NCBI GenBank assembly: GCA_016212465.1
Contig: JACRGE010000094.1
Span: 1-32,601, forward strand
From: Microcaldota archaeon
GTDB taxonomy: Archaea > Micrarchaeota > Micrarchaeia > Norongarragalinales > JACRGE01
Length of the DNA: 32,601 nucleotides
Direction: 5' to 3'
The notes beneath the pieces were generated by a model. The model had not been told where the DNA came from and made no database searches. It was given only the letters and a program-made list of their open reading frames with translations. Positions 7,547 through 15,347 of this stretch are shown one piece after another (within the stretch, counting starts at the first letter, position 1; each line of letters opens with the position of its first letter). The position numbers and the translations under genes are program-made.

Positions 7547-8065
7547 TTAAACCAAGTATATCCTTTCTTTTGGAAGCATCTCATAGTTGCTTTTGCTGGC
7601 GCAAAAGGCTTTGACTGCATCGTTTATATGCTTCCTGAATTTCCCAAGTGCCTTGGCTCTTTCTGTGACTTCATCAAGGGAGATGGTTTTTCCATCTCTG
7701 AGCTTTTCGTACGCGTTAAAGTGTTCCTCCATGGCTTGAAAGTGTTCCTTGTTTTTTTTAAGTAGCTTTTCAACCTCAGTTACAGAGGAAAGCTTTCCAA
7801 AAGCCCCTGCGTAAATAGGCATTCCTCTTATCCTCGTTACGAGTTGTCCCTCTCTTGTGTCCTTGAGCCTTCCGACCAAAAGCAACGCGGGATGAAATAT
7901 GTAAACCTCTCTCTGCTTTCCTTCCCCGCCCACCATTACAGCTGATTGGTTGAGCAGTTGCTTGAAGCCGATATTCACGCCATGATACATGAGGTAGTTC
8001 TTGAAGGCAGCGGTCTCTACTTCCGTCTCCCTTACCACTATTTTTACAGGATTCATTTTTTCCAT
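7547..8065 (-). CDS. Hypothetical protein following the MgtC/DUF4010 gene
   Basis: 172 residues, not recognised. No signal peptide or membrane segment. The first 85 residues look alpha/beta (YIFHPALLLVGRLKDTR, IRGMPIYAGAFG); the second half is helical and charged. It lies 26 nt downstream of the MgtC/DUF4010 gene on the same strand and probably shares its transcript. An 8-bp inverted repeat (ATAATCTA / TAGATTAT, 8067-8100) spans the junction. The start could be ATG 8065 or the ATG three codons later. Confidence 0.6.
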   Translation of the reverse strand: MEKMNPVKIVVRETEVETAAFKNYLMYHGVNIGFKQLLNQSAVMVGGEGKQREVYIFHPALLLVGRLKDTREGQLVTRIRGMPIYAGAFGKLSSVTEVEKLLKKNKEHFQAMEEHFNAYEKLRDGKTISLDEVTERAKALGKFRKHINDAVKAFCASKSNYEMLPKERIYLV

Positions 8066-8066
8066 A

Positions 8067-8100
8067 ATAATCTACCCATTATTTAATTATTTTAGATTAT
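8067..8100. repeat. Inverted repeat at an operon junction
   Basis: ATAATCTA (8067-8074) and TAGATTAT (8093-8100) are exact reverse complements and flank the junction between the stop of the MgtC/DUF4010 gene and the start of the hypothetical gene. It may form a weak AU-rich hairpin that shields the 3' end or modulates readthrough. Confidence 0.3.
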
Positions 8101-9324
8101 GTAAGCAAGCCAGTAGACGAACAGGGCCAGCAGTGCAGCCAACAACACGGGAAAGAGTTTTCGAGCGTTCTTCGTGCCTATCTTGTAGAATATCAGGCCG
8201 CACTTTACTGCTTGGCTTGAAAGGATCGCGAGAAGCGAGGCTATGACTAGGTCCTGCCTCATGAAGCCCTCTGAGGCAGAGAGAAGAGAAAGATTCGCCA
8301 AGACGGAGGTGGTACTCACTAAACCTCCAAGGATTGCGGAGGAGAAGAGACCAAACAACCCGTATGAAACCGCGGACTCTATTAAAATTGTTACAATAAA
8401 GAAGATGGCTGCGAATTCGAACGTGAATTCCAGGGAAATTGGTTTGCTGGAAAACAATACGCCCTTGAGTGCGATCTGCTTCTTGTAATAGAATGCAAAA
8501 AACAAGAAAACAAACAGCGTAGTTCCAAGGATCGGTGAAACGCTCAATAAAAATGCGGGATTGATTACAGCGAGGATTATGATGTCAGCAAAGATTGCTC
8601 CCGCAGTTGAAAAAAACAAGATCACCCGGATTCCTTCAAAATCCTCTTTTTTTACTTTCTTGAGAAAGTAGGTGACTGTTGCAAGTGACGAGATTATTCC
8701 TCCAAGGAAGGCAGCGTAAACCGCCCCTTTTTCATGCAGGAACTTCACCAACAGATGGGCCGCAAAGCTCACAAGACTGACGAGGACCACGACCACCCAA
8801 AAGAACTGGATCTGAATAGACTGTCCAAGGAACATCACTGGCTCCAGCGGAATCATTGGGTAGATCACGAACGCGAGAATAACGAAGATGAGCGCGTCTA
8901 TTATCTCTTGTTTGGTGACTTTCTTAACAATGGAATGCACCTTGCGGTATTCAACCAACAACGCCACCAAGACTATTGAAAGAAATGCTGCTTCCGTTGT
9001 CCTACCAAGGCTTATCATTATCCCGAGCCCGTATGCGAACGGCAGCATTAAAACAGTTGTTATCCCGTACATCCCTTCTTGCCTGGCTCTATAGAAATAA
9101 AACAATGCAGCCATTGCAGTGATACCTAGAAGGCCAATGACTGGCAGCAGGAAGAATTCGTCTGAGAGCTCAGAGAGCATGGTTCCAAGTAAAGCGGTTA
9201 ACGCAAAGCTGCGCAAGCCGATTGCGCCCTTTGGAAACGCGTGTTCTCTCTCCAAACCAATGAGCCCGCCTATTGCAAGCGCCCAAAAAACTTTTACAAC
9301 AAAATTCAGCATGAGCATACCCAT
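8092..9324 (-). CDS. MgtC/SapB-DUF4010 membrane protein
   Basis: 410 residues with about 11-12 hydrophobic segments. The N-terminal third carries the MgtC/SapB signature: ALAIGGLIGLEREHAFPKGAIGLRSFALTALLG, with the GLERE acid-base motif and the G-x-R-S/T-x-x-L element. The rest matches the DUF4010 membrane domain commonly fused to MgtC. MgtC-type proteins are linked to Mg2+ homeostasis and adaptation in bacteria; transport activity has not been settled for the fused form, so the substrate is unknown. Several close Met codons (MGMLML) leave the exact start open. It heads a two-gene unit with the 172-residue hypothetical gene. Confidence 0.85.
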   Translation of the reverse strand: MGMLMLNFVVKVFWALAIGGLIGLEREHAFPKGAIGLRSFALTALLGTMLSELSDEFFLLPVIGLLGITAMAALFYFYRARQEGMYGITTVLMLPFAYGLGIMISLGRTTEAAFLSIVLVALLVEYRKVHSIVKKVTKQEIIDALIFVILAFVIYPMIPLEPVMFLGQSIQIQFFWVVVVLVSLVSFAAHLLVKFLHEKGAVYAAFLGGIISSLATVTYFLKKVKKEDFEGIRVILFFSTAGAIFADIIILAVINPAFLLSVSPILGTTLFVFLFFAFYYKKQIALKGVLFSSKPISLEFTFEFAAIFFIVTILIESAVSYGLFGLFSSAILGGLVSTTSVLANLSLLSASEGFMRQDLVIASLLAILSSQAVKCGLIFYKIGTKNARKLFPVLLAALLALFVYWLAYII

Positions 9325-9393
9325 TTAATTAAGCTACGCCTTTTAAAAATGTAGCCGAAGAGGCTTTGCGCAAATTGATTTTTAAAATTTTTC

Positions 9394-9560
9394 GGTTCAA
9401 AAGACTCAGTTGAAAATGTTTCCCTCGTAGTTTTATGGTTTTTGTGCAAGTGGAATTCGATGTTAGGCGTGACGTTTGAGGCCAGTAAGCCAAAATACTG
9501 GTTGCGCCTTTTTTCCCTCTAGAAAAAAACCCAAGATTTTCAACTGAGCTGGTTCAAAAA
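9394..9560 (+). ncRNA. Candidate structured RNA in the gap before the RPA gene
   Basis: The 408-bp gap 9325-9732 has no credible ORF but holds nested symmetry. A 13-bp perfect inverted repeat CTCAGTTGAAAAT (9405-9417) / ATTTTCAACTGAG (9536-9548) brackets an inner hairpin CCAGTA-AGCCAAAA-TACTGG, itself framed by GGCG/CGCC and followed by TTTTTT. The nonamer GGTTCAAAA occurs as a direct repeat just outside each arm (9394-9402, 9551-9559). A TATA-like TTTTTAAAATTTT precedes the left arm. No conserved motif of RNase P, SRP, box C/D or tRNA was found. Strand is assumed from the T run; a DNA-level role is equally possible. Confidence 0.35.
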
Positions 9561-9693
9561 CTTTTGTAAAAAGCTTAGCTGAATAACTGCAACCAAAAAG
9601 AGTACCTTGAATAAATGTGCTAGCTGAAACAAACTGCAAGCATAAAACCAGAGCGACTGCGATACGAAACCTAGAACGACAGCATAGATACTC

Positions 9694-9702
9694 ATTTAAA
9701 AA
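9694..9702 (+). promoter_or_regulatory. TATA-like box for the RPA gene
   Basis: ATTTAAAAAAG lies about 40-45 nt before ATG 9742, leaving room for a short leader with the GGTGGGGGA ribosome binding site. Confidence 0.4.
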
Positions 9703-9741
9703 AGTTTGTTGTGAGTAAAATAGTAGGCGCCGGTGGGGGAA

Positions 9742-11178
9742 ATGGATTTATTTGAAAAACTGAAGGGTTCTGGCTTCGCCGAAGAAGAGATACGCGAGAA
9801 AATAAGGAAGAAACAGGAGCAGTTCGGCGGCCTGCTGACTGAAGATGGTGCCTTGAGAATCGTTGCAAGGGAAGCGGGTTTCACAGACGAAGAAAGGATA
9901 GAGGAGTTGAGCATAAAAAAACTAAAGGACGCGCGGGCAGGAGAGCGAGTTAATGTGTTGGTGAGGGTTTTGCAGGTGTTTGCGCCAAAGGGATTTGAAA
10001 AAAATGGGAGGCGGGGCAGGGTCTGCAATGTTTTAGTGAGGGATGAAAGCGGTGAAGCCACGCTCGTGCTGTGGAACAAGGATGTAGACGTGGCTGAAAA
10101 CGGGGCAGTTGAAAGAAACGACGTGATTGAAGTCAAGAATGCGTTCGTCAAAAGCGAATCCCCGCTTGAGCTTCATACGAGCCTTCTCACTCAACTGAGG
10201 GTCAAGCTCGAAGGCGATTATGCAGATATTGCGAGGGAGGCGAAGCCTCCGTTGAAAATATCTGATCTCATTGAAGGGATGATGGATGTTGACGTCTACG
10301 GCCGGGTGTTCGACATAAGAGAGGAAAAGGGGTTCGTTACGAACAAAATCAAGAAAAGCGCCCTCGGACCTGAAAAGAAGGAGGGTTTGGTCGCGTCATG
10401 TACCCTCAGCGATTCAACCTCTCAGATGAGGCTAGTGCTGTGGGACAAGAATGCAGAAATTGTGAGGAAGCTGAAGACTGGCGATGCAGTCAAGGTAGAA
10501 AGTGGTTACGTTAAGTTGAATCCACAAACGAACATGCTTGAATTACATGTTGGCTGGAGGGGCCGCGTGTTTGCAAACCCCCGCGCACATGGTCTTGAGG
10601 AAAAGGAGAAGATGCTAGCGGGAATGTACGAGCATCTGAGGATAAGCGAACTCAAGGAAAATGAAAACGCAGTCATTGAAGCAGTGGTGACAGACGTTTT
10701 TGGCGCAAGGCTCCTCAGGAAGTGCTCCAAGTGTGGTGCAACAGTCAAGCCTCCTGCAAAAATCGAGAATGCAGTTGTTGACGAAGGTGAGGCTGGCGAA
10801 TTGCAGGTCCTTGAGGAGGCAAAGTCCCTCAAGGGTGGCGGCCCCAAGGGAGCGGGCCTTAGTGGGAGTAGAGGAGGCGGTAGCCCCTCTGAGGGGAGCG
10901 TGGCTCCCTCATGCGAGTGCGGGAGCACTGAAATCCGCGAGATTCCGATGGCTAGTGCAGTTGTGGACGACGGGTCCGTGCTCCGATGCGTTTTCTATGG
11001 AAAGCAGGCTCTGGATTTGTTAGAAGTCAGAGATTTTGCGGTAGACCCGGAGACAATTCTCCAGCTCAAGAAGGAAGCGTTGCTAGGGAAAAAGCTTCGT
11101 ATGGTGGTTCTTCCAAGGAGAAATCCAATGACGAACGAGCTGGAGTGCGTGGCCAAAGACATCATATCAACCAAGTGA
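9742..11178 (+). CDS. Replication protein A-like single-strand DNA-binding protein (three OB folds, zinc finger)
   Basis: 478 residues. It has three OB-fold units: about 60-155 ([20 protein letters not shown] ... VLWNKD), 170-275 ([18 protein letters not shown] ... LVLWDKN) and 298-475 ([22 protein letters not shown] onwards). The VLWxK strand repeated in the first two is typical of archaeal RPA. The third OB carries a zinc ribbon, but its two halves, CSKCG (about 328) and CECG (about 391), are separated by roughly 60 residues of Gly/Ser/Pro-rich low complexity encoded by palindrome-rich, GC-rich DNA. The start is ATG 9742, preceded by GGTGGGGGA; the track GTG at 9733 is part of that ribosome binding site. 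It lies directly upstream of radA, which fits a role in replication and recombination. Confidence 0.88.
   Translation: MDLFEKLKGSGFAEEEIREKIRKKQEQFGGLLTEDGALRIVAREAGFTDEERIEELSIKKLKDARAGERVNVLVRVLQVFAPKGFEKNGRRGRVCNVLVRDESGEATLVLWNKDVDVAENGAVERNDVIEVKNAFVKSESPLELHTSLLTQLRVKLEGDYADIAREAKPPLKISDLIEGMMDVDVYGRVFDIREEKGFVTNKIKKSALGPEKKEGLVASCTLSDSTSQMRLVLWDKNAEIVRKLKTGDAVKVESGYVKLNPQTNMLELHVGWRGRVFANPRAHGLEEKEKMLAGMYEHLRISELKENENAVIEAVVTDVFGARLLRKCSKCGATVKPPAKIENAVVDEGEAGELQVLEEAKSLKGGGPKGAGLSGSRGGGSPSEGSVAPSCECGSTEIREIPMASAVVDDGSVLRCVFYGKQALDLLEVRDFAVDPETILQLKKEALLGKKLRMVVLPRRNPMTNELECVAKDIISTK
10809..10909. repeat. Palindrome-rich insert inside the RPA zinc-finger coding region
   Basis: Three inverted repeats crowd about 100 nt: CCTTGAGG/CCTCAAGG (10809-10816 and 10827-10834), CCCCTCTGAGGGG (10884-10896), and AGGGAGC/GCTCCCT (10847-10853 and 10903-10909). 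The stretch is more GC-rich than the rest of the gene and codes only for a flexible Gly/Ser linker. It looks like an insertion tolerated in frame, comparable in idea to in-frame palindromic elements of other genomes. Confidence 0.45.
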
Positions 11179-11201
11179 AGTGGAAAAACACCCCCAAACC
11201 A

Positions 11202-11209
11202 TTTATAAA
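11202..11209 (+). promoter_or_regulatory. TATA box for radA
   Basis: TTTATAAA lies 73 nt before ATG 11282 and 34 nt before the alternative ATG 11243. Transcription would start near 11232, downstream of the RPA stop, so radA can be transcribed independently of the upstream gene. Confidence 0.55.
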
Positions 11210-11281
11210 TCAACGAGGGTTTCTTCTACTAAGAAAGCGAAAATGCCCTTCCCTATAAGGGCTCTTGCGGAAGGTGATGGA

Positions 11282-12313
11282 ATGAAGAATTCGGAAGATG
11301 AGTTTCAAGTGGAGTTGAAGGGAGAAAAAGCCGTTGTTGTGAAAGAAGCACCTGAAAAGAAAAAAGACAAAAAAATTACTTCAGTAAGCGACCTGCCTGG
11401 CGTAGGCGAGGCAACTGCTTCCAAACTACTTGATGCTGGCTATGATTCTCTTGAAGTGCTTGCAGTGAGCATGCCAGAAGAGCTTGCTGAAGTGGCAGGC
11501 ATAGGCGAAGCAACTGCGGTTAAGATTATCAGCGTGGCACGCGAAGCGCTTGAGATGGGTTACGAGACAGGGGATAAGGTACTGGAGAGAAGGAAGGCGA
11601 TTGCAAGGGTTTCTACGGGTTCAAAGGAATTGGATGCGCTCTTGGGTGGCGGAATTGAAACCCAGGCGATCACGGAGACATTCGGAAAATATTCGTCTGG
11701 AAAGACGCAGCTAGCATTCCAACTCTGTGTGAACGCCCAACTTCCGCTAGAAGAAGGAGGCCTTGCAGGAGAGGTTTTGTTCATAGACACTGAAAACACA
11801 TTCAGGCCAGAAAGAATTGTACAGATTGCAGAGGATAGAGGGCTGAATTCGGATGAGATATTGAAGAGGGTTCATGTCGCAAGAAGCTGGAACTCTGCTC
11901 ACCAAATAGTTTTGGTGGATAAGGCCGATGAGATGATAAAGAAACACAACATAAAACTGATGGTAGTTGATTCAGTTACCTCCGCCTTCCGCTCGGATTA
12001 CATTGGGAGGGGAACTCTTGCAGAGCGGCAGCAGAAACTCAACAAGCACCTGCACATGCTCCAGAAGCTTGCAGACGTCTACAACCTGGTAGTGTATATC
12101 ACCAACCAAGTAATGGACCGGCCTGACATCCTGTTCGGAGACCCGACTGCGCCAGTTGGAGGCAACGTGCTCGCACACCAGGCAACCTACCGCGTTTATC
12201 TAAGAAGAAGCAAGGAAGACCGCCGCATTGCAAAACTCGTTGATTCACCGAATCTTCCGGACGGGGAATGCGTTTTCAGAATAACAACCGGCGGGTTGGC
12301 TGACGTTGAGTGA
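11282..12313 (+). CDS. radA: DNA repair and recombination protein RadA
   Basis: Archaeal RecA/Rad51 homologue forming ATP-dependent filaments on single-strand DNA. The N-terminal helix-hairpin-helix domain (about 32-92, with two GxGEATAxK elements) is followed by the linker and the ATPase core: Walker A GKYSSGKT (about 135-142), Walker B LMVVDSV, and conserved [45 protein letters not shown] and TNQV. Walker A differs from the usual archaeal GEFGSGKT, and the oligomerisation motif normally FxxA/FxxG reads YETG. Start ATG 11282 is chosen because of GGTGAT at 11273-11278 and the typical 343-residue length; the track ORF at 11180 adds an implausible extension, and ATG 11243 is the alternative. 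It follows the RPA gene but has its own TATA box. Confidence 0.95.
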   Translation: MKNSEDEFQVELKGEKAVVVKEAPEKKKDKKITSVSDLPGVGEATASKLLDAGYDSLEVLAVSMPEELAEVAGIGEATAVKIISVAREALEMGYETGDKVLERRKAIARVSTGSKELDALLGGGIETQAITETFGKYSSGKTQLAFQLCVNAQLPLEEGGLAGEVLFIDTENTFRPERIVQIAEDRGLNSDEILKRVHVARSWNSAHQIVLVDKADEMIKKHNIKLMVVDSVTSAFRSDYIGRGTLAERQQKLNKHLHMLQKLADVYNLVVYITNQVMDRPDILFGDPTAPVGGNVLAHQATYRVYLRRSKEDRRIAKLVDSPNLPDGECVFRITTGGLADVE

Positions 12314-12406
12314 TGTGCCATAACCCCTTTAAGGTCCACATCAACCAAATGCTTTTGCTACCTGTTTTCTTTTCGTCAATTAAATGACTAAGCCAGCATG
12401 AAACAG

Positions 12407-13567
12407 TCAGTAACTCATCCGCTTGCCGTATTCCTCGCATTTTTTAACGATGTTCAGTGCGCCGTTCATTTCCTTCTTTGATAAGGCAGAGAGCCTGCTG
12501 ATGTTTCTCAAATGCTTTTCCTTGTTTTGCTTGAGCTTTGAAAGGGTTGCCTCAAACTTATGCAAATGCTTCAACTCAAGGAATTCCCCCAAACCCAACT
12601 CTTTGTATCTTCTTGCATTCGAAAGCTGCTCTGGCTGGGATGCGTCTGGAAGAAGCAGTGCAGGCTTTCCAAACACAATGGATTCTATGATGCCACTGTG
12701 GCCTGCAGGCATGACCAGGAAACCAGCTGCGTTCTGGTACGGCAGGATGTCTGGAAGGAATTTAACGAACTGAGCGCTGGCTATGCGCTCCTCTTTTTCA
12801 GCAAACACGGAGCTTACAATGAAATTGAATTCCCTGTTTTTCGATATTATCTTCTTCAACTCATCGTACTCTCCCCTGCGGAAAGCTTGGCCGCCCATCG
12901 TTACAAGCACACGGGGCTTGGTTGCTCTCCACTCCGCCTTTTTTGGTTTAACCAACGTGGTGAGGGAAAGCGGGCCGATGAATGAAGTCATCTTCTTCAA
13001 GGCATTCTCGCGGGACATGAGCGGCAAGGAAATTGTGTCTGGTGGAGGGAAATCTGGGACCAGGATTTCATCTGAAAAAAAAGGGGGAAGCACGAGTGGA
13101 GCGGTCATCAAGGTGCCTATTGCTCTTTCCTCCAATTCCTCTAGGTCCAACCTGAGTTTTTTGGAAGACTTCTTGTAATAAGACGTTTGGTTGCACACGT
13201 AAAAAGTCGGGAGGCCAAGGCGGTATCCCGCGATTACTGTGGAAATCCTTGAATCGGATATTACCACGTCAGCACGCATCTTCCTCATCCCGGCTGCTTC
13301 CAGCTGAACGGCTTTGAGAAACCTACTGGAAATAGTTGAAGAGGCGATGACCGAACGCAGTACATCCAGCTTGCCTTTTTTTCCGACCATGGTTAATTCA
13401 GGCAGCGTTTCAAAAACAGGCAGACACATGGTACGCAGGCGCTCTAAAGCCGAACCATAGGTGGCGATAATCCCTCCATGCCCGCTTCTCTGGAGTGCAG
13501 TCAATGCAGCCGCCATGCGCGAGGAGTGCCCGAAACCCTCGCCGCAAGCGGAGAGAAACACTTGCAC
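12407..13567 (-). CDS. Glycosyltransferase, MurG/GT28-like (MGT superfamily)
   Basis: 386 residues with GT-B architecture. The N-terminal domain opens with FLSACGEGFGHSSRM, the glycine-rich GxGxGHxxR signature of MurG-like and related archaeal transferases. The C-terminal domain has LVTMGGQAF, FLVMPAGHSGIIESIVFGKPALLLPDASQPEQLSNARRY, the nucleotide-sugar binding region. It likely adds a sugar from a nucleotide donor to a membrane or polymer acceptor; the acceptor cannot be deduced. Start is GTG 13567, with a TATA-like TTAAATAA about 25 nt upstream, implying a leaderless mRNA. The gene is convergent with radA. Confidence 0.82.
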   Translation of the reverse strand: MQVFLSACGEGFGHSSRMAAALTALQRSGHGGIIATYGSALERLRTMCLPVFETLPELTMVGKKGKLDVLRSVIASSTISSRFLKAVQLEAAGMRKMRADVVISDSRISTVIAGYRLGLPTFYVCNQTSYYKKSSKKLRLDLEELEERAIGTLMTAPLVLPPFFSDEILVPDFPPPDTISLPLMSRENALKKMTSFIGPLSLTTLVKPKKAEWRATKPRVLVTMGGQAFRRGEYDELKKIISKNREFNFIVSSVFAEKEERIASAQFVKFLPDILPYQNAAGFLVMPAGHSGIIESIVFGKPALLLPDASQPEQLSNARRYKELGLGEFLELKHLHKFEATLSKLKQNKEKHLRNISRLSALSKKEMNGALNIVKKCEEYGKRMSY

Positions 13568-13710
13568 TATCCAATCAACCCAATTCCTTATTTAATGTTT
13601 TTGTGAATAGAACGCGTCCAAATACGCTTGACGAAATTGCATCCGGCTCAAAACGAAGAATTAAAAACAGAAGAAGGTCAAGACCGGAATAGGCTGCCTT
13701 CTGCCACGTC

Positions 13711-14616
13711 CTACCAAGATCTCTGCCCGGTTTGTGGGGGCTGTTGACTATAAGCTGCAGGCATTCCCCCAACTGGCTGGGGTTCTTCAGGTGGTTTCTT
13801 CAAAAATATGTAGAGCACTACACCTATGATCACCGCAACTATAGCAATTACAAGATAAATTATATACTGGTTGTCGTAACCAGTTGGCGGAGCACTTGAC
13901 TGCAGAGTAGTGGTTGGGTTGTTTGTTGAAGTGGTATATGCCGCCCCGCCAGTTCCTTTGTACACGATCTTGAGTGTTTTGTAGGAAAGGGATTGGGGGG
14001 ATGAGTAAACGTAGTCGCTTCCTTCCATCGCATACCCTGTGGGCTCAATGCTTTGAACGCTTCCATGCACCCTTACCCTAACTTCTTTTTGCTGCGCAGA
14101 AACCACGTCATATTTTTGCTGGAAGGTTATGGTGTCACCACTTCTGGCGAGCGAGAATTCGGATTGCCCGCCTGTCTGAGCCAAGTTCTTCAGCTTGTTT
14201 ACATCATCAAAAGAAAGCTTGTACCTTATCGCCAGAGTCCCCTTATCTCCTTCCTCAGAGTACATGCACTCGAGCGTGCTCTTCAACAGGTTCACGGCGT
14301 CCTTCATGTCCTGGAGTTGTCTCTCTTGCGTCTCGTTCTTGTAGCTCGCATTGAAGGACTTGGCCAAGTTGTAAATAGATTCAATCGCGTTCACCGCCGA
14401 GTCAAGGATATCAGTCATCCTCTGTTTGCAATTGCCGATCCACTGGGAGGAAACGTTCGTGGGAGCACCAACGCTGATCTGCTCGTGCCCGTAAGAACCG
14501 TCGCTATACAATTCAATCGTCTCCTTGGTTTCTTCAGGAGTAACTGGAAGCTGCAGACAGCCGAACAAAAACAGTAACCCCCCGCCAATCAGGAACGCAA
14601 AAACAATTTTTTTCAT
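13711..14616 (-). CDS. Predicted lipoprotein with C-terminal membrane helix
   Basis: 301 residues, not assigned to a family. The N-terminus is a lipoprotein signal (hydrophobic stretch then FLFGC lipobox). An all-alpha segment with two Cys (about 60-115) and a mixed domain follow, then a Thr/Ser/Pro-rich linker (TSTNNPTTTLQSSAPP), one membrane helix (about 250-270) and a short Pro/Gln-rich tail. It would therefore be attached at both ends, with the middle outside the cell. A TATA-like sequence (TTTTTAAAC on the minus strand) lies about 30 nt upstream of the ATG. That box overlaps one on the opposite strand. Confidence 0.7.
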   Translation of the reverse strand: MKKIVFAFLIGGGLLFLFGCLQLPVTPEETKETIELYSDGSYGHEQISVGAPTNVSSQWIGNCKQRMTDILDSAVNAIESIYNLAKSFNASYKNETQERQLQDMKDAVNLLKSTLECMYSEEGDKGTLAIRYKLSFDDVNKLKNLAQTGGQSEFSLARSGDTITFQQKYDVVSAQQKEVRVRVHGSVQSIEPTGYAMEGSDYVYSSPQSLSYKTLKIVYKGTGGAAYTTSTNNPTTTLQSSAPPTGYDNQYIIYLVIAIVAVIIGVVLYIFLKKPPEEPQPVGGMPAAYSQQPPQTGQRSW

Positions 14617-14643
14617 GTCAATCCCCGAATAGATTAAGTGCTC

Positions 14644-14655
14644 TAGTTTAAAAAC
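14644..14655. promoter_or_regulatory. Possible bidirectional TATA element
   Basis: AGTTTAAAAACC reads as TATA-like on both strands. It is placed about 28-32 nt from the ATG of the lipoprotein gene (14616, minus) and about 25-30 nt from an ATG at 14678 (plus), consistent with short-leader or leaderless transcripts in both directions. Confidence 0.4.
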
Positions 14656-14677
14656 CTGGCGTTAGCTACCTTTGGAA

Positions 14678-14914
14678 ATGTACTTGTTCGAGTCGTCTAA
14701 TTTGGTTATTGGAGTCTTTGCGAATTCAGTTTGGTTGCGTTATTTGAGCCGACGCGGTTTACTTCGCGAAACTTCGGACCACGCTCAAGGCAGGCGGACG
14801 GGGAACAATTCAAAATCCTTTGCCTGCATCCAGTGCTTTACTGCAGTAACCCCGTATACCGAGGCCGAACGCAGCATTGGACGACTTAGGGGAAATAGAC
14901 CCGGAACAGATTAG
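14678..14914 (+). other. GC-richer block: doubtful 78-codon ORF or structured RNA
   Basis: An open frame of 78 codons runs from ATG 14678 to TAG 14914 (MYLFESSNLVIG ... RGNRPGTD). It has no ribosome binding site, but its position after the bidirectional TATA would suit a leaderless mRNA. The composition is unlike neighbouring genes (many Arg, Ser, Thr, Asn and rare-looking codons) and the DNA holds several inverted repeats: GGCAGGC/GCCTGC, TTACTGCAGTAA (perfect palindrome) and CGCG/CGCG. I could not match it to a known RNA. It may be a non-coding RNA, a decayed mobile remnant, or a small gene. Nothing else is seen between 14915 and the promoter at 14990. Confidence 0.3.
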
Positions 14915-14989
14915 GACACGATTTTTGCACTTCCACAATCGCATCCATACGGTTCGTCAATCGTCTCTTTATTTGTTACTACCAACAAG

Positions 14990-14997
14990 TTTATAAA
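14990..14997 (+). promoter_or_regulatory. TATA box for the micro-ORF and small membrane protein cluster
   Basis: TTTATAAA lies 61 nt upstream of the first micro-ORF. Transcription would start near 15020, leaving about 20 nt before the GGTGG ribosome binding site at 15041. This is the only good promoter seen before the 15051-17728 cluster. Confidence 0.55.
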
Positions 14998-15050
14998 TGA
15001 TTATTGCTAGAATATATTACTAAAGTTTAGTGGTAACACAGGTGGCAAGG

Positions 15051-15182
15051 ATGAGGGTTTGTTTGAATACCTTGAAATTATGTGAGTTGCCTGCTTTGCA
15101 AATGAGGCTTACGCAGGCGTTTGGAGTACAGGATTTTTCTTTTGTTTCTCTTAACGGCAACCTCTGGTTGCAACTAAAATAA
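15051..15182 (+). CDS. 43-residue microprotein, first ORF of the cluster
   Basis: Not on the ORF track. ATG 15051 is preceded at 15041-15045 by GGTGG with 5 nt spacing, the same type of site that marks the confident genes in this window. The product (MRVCLNTLKLCELPALQ ... LWLQLK) has two Cys seven residues apart and a moderately hydrophobic body without a clear membrane helix. Its stop codon abuts the AAGGTGA site of the next micro-ORF, so the two look translationally linked. Function unknown: leader peptide, or a small secreted or regulatory protein. Confidence 0.45.
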   Translation: MRVCLNTLKLCELPALQMRLTQAFGVQDFSFVSLNGNLWLQLK

Positions 15183-15193
15183 GGTGAAACTGA

Positions 15194-15307
15194 ATGAAAA
15201 AAATCGTTAAAAAGAGCAAACACAAAGCGACCAAGCATAAAAGCAAAATCCTTGGGCTTGACCTGGTAAAAAAGGGTCTGAAAAAAATCGCGAGCGTCTT
15301 CGCATAA
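15194..15307 (+). CDS. 37-residue highly cationic microprotein
   Basis: Not on the ORF track. ATG 15194 follows a strong AAGGTGA at 15181-15187. The 37 residues contain 13 Lys, 2 His and a single acidic residue. The N-terminal half is Lys/His-rich; the C-terminal half (ILGLDLVKKGLKKIASVF) alternates hydrophobic and Lys residues as an amphipathic helix would. Such a shape is known from membrane-active peptides and from nucleic-acid-binding tails, but no homologue was recognised. It lies between the 43-residue ORF and the first membrane protein of the cluster, each with its own ribosome binding site. Confidence 0.5.
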   Translation: MKKIVKKSKHKATKHKSKILGLDLVKKGLKKIASVFA

Positions 15308-15347
15308 TCTCCCTTGATTTCGTTTTTCTAGATGTAATGGTGAAAAA

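Noticed and set aside
9394-9402. GGTTCAAAA as a tRNA T-loop
   Set aside because: Neither copy (also 9551-9559) is flanked by complementary T-stem or acceptor-stem sequence, and no D- or anticodon arm fits upstream.
12560-13178. Plus-strand ORFs of 141 and 131 aa
   Set aside because: Antisense shadows of the glycosyltransferase gene with no start signals.
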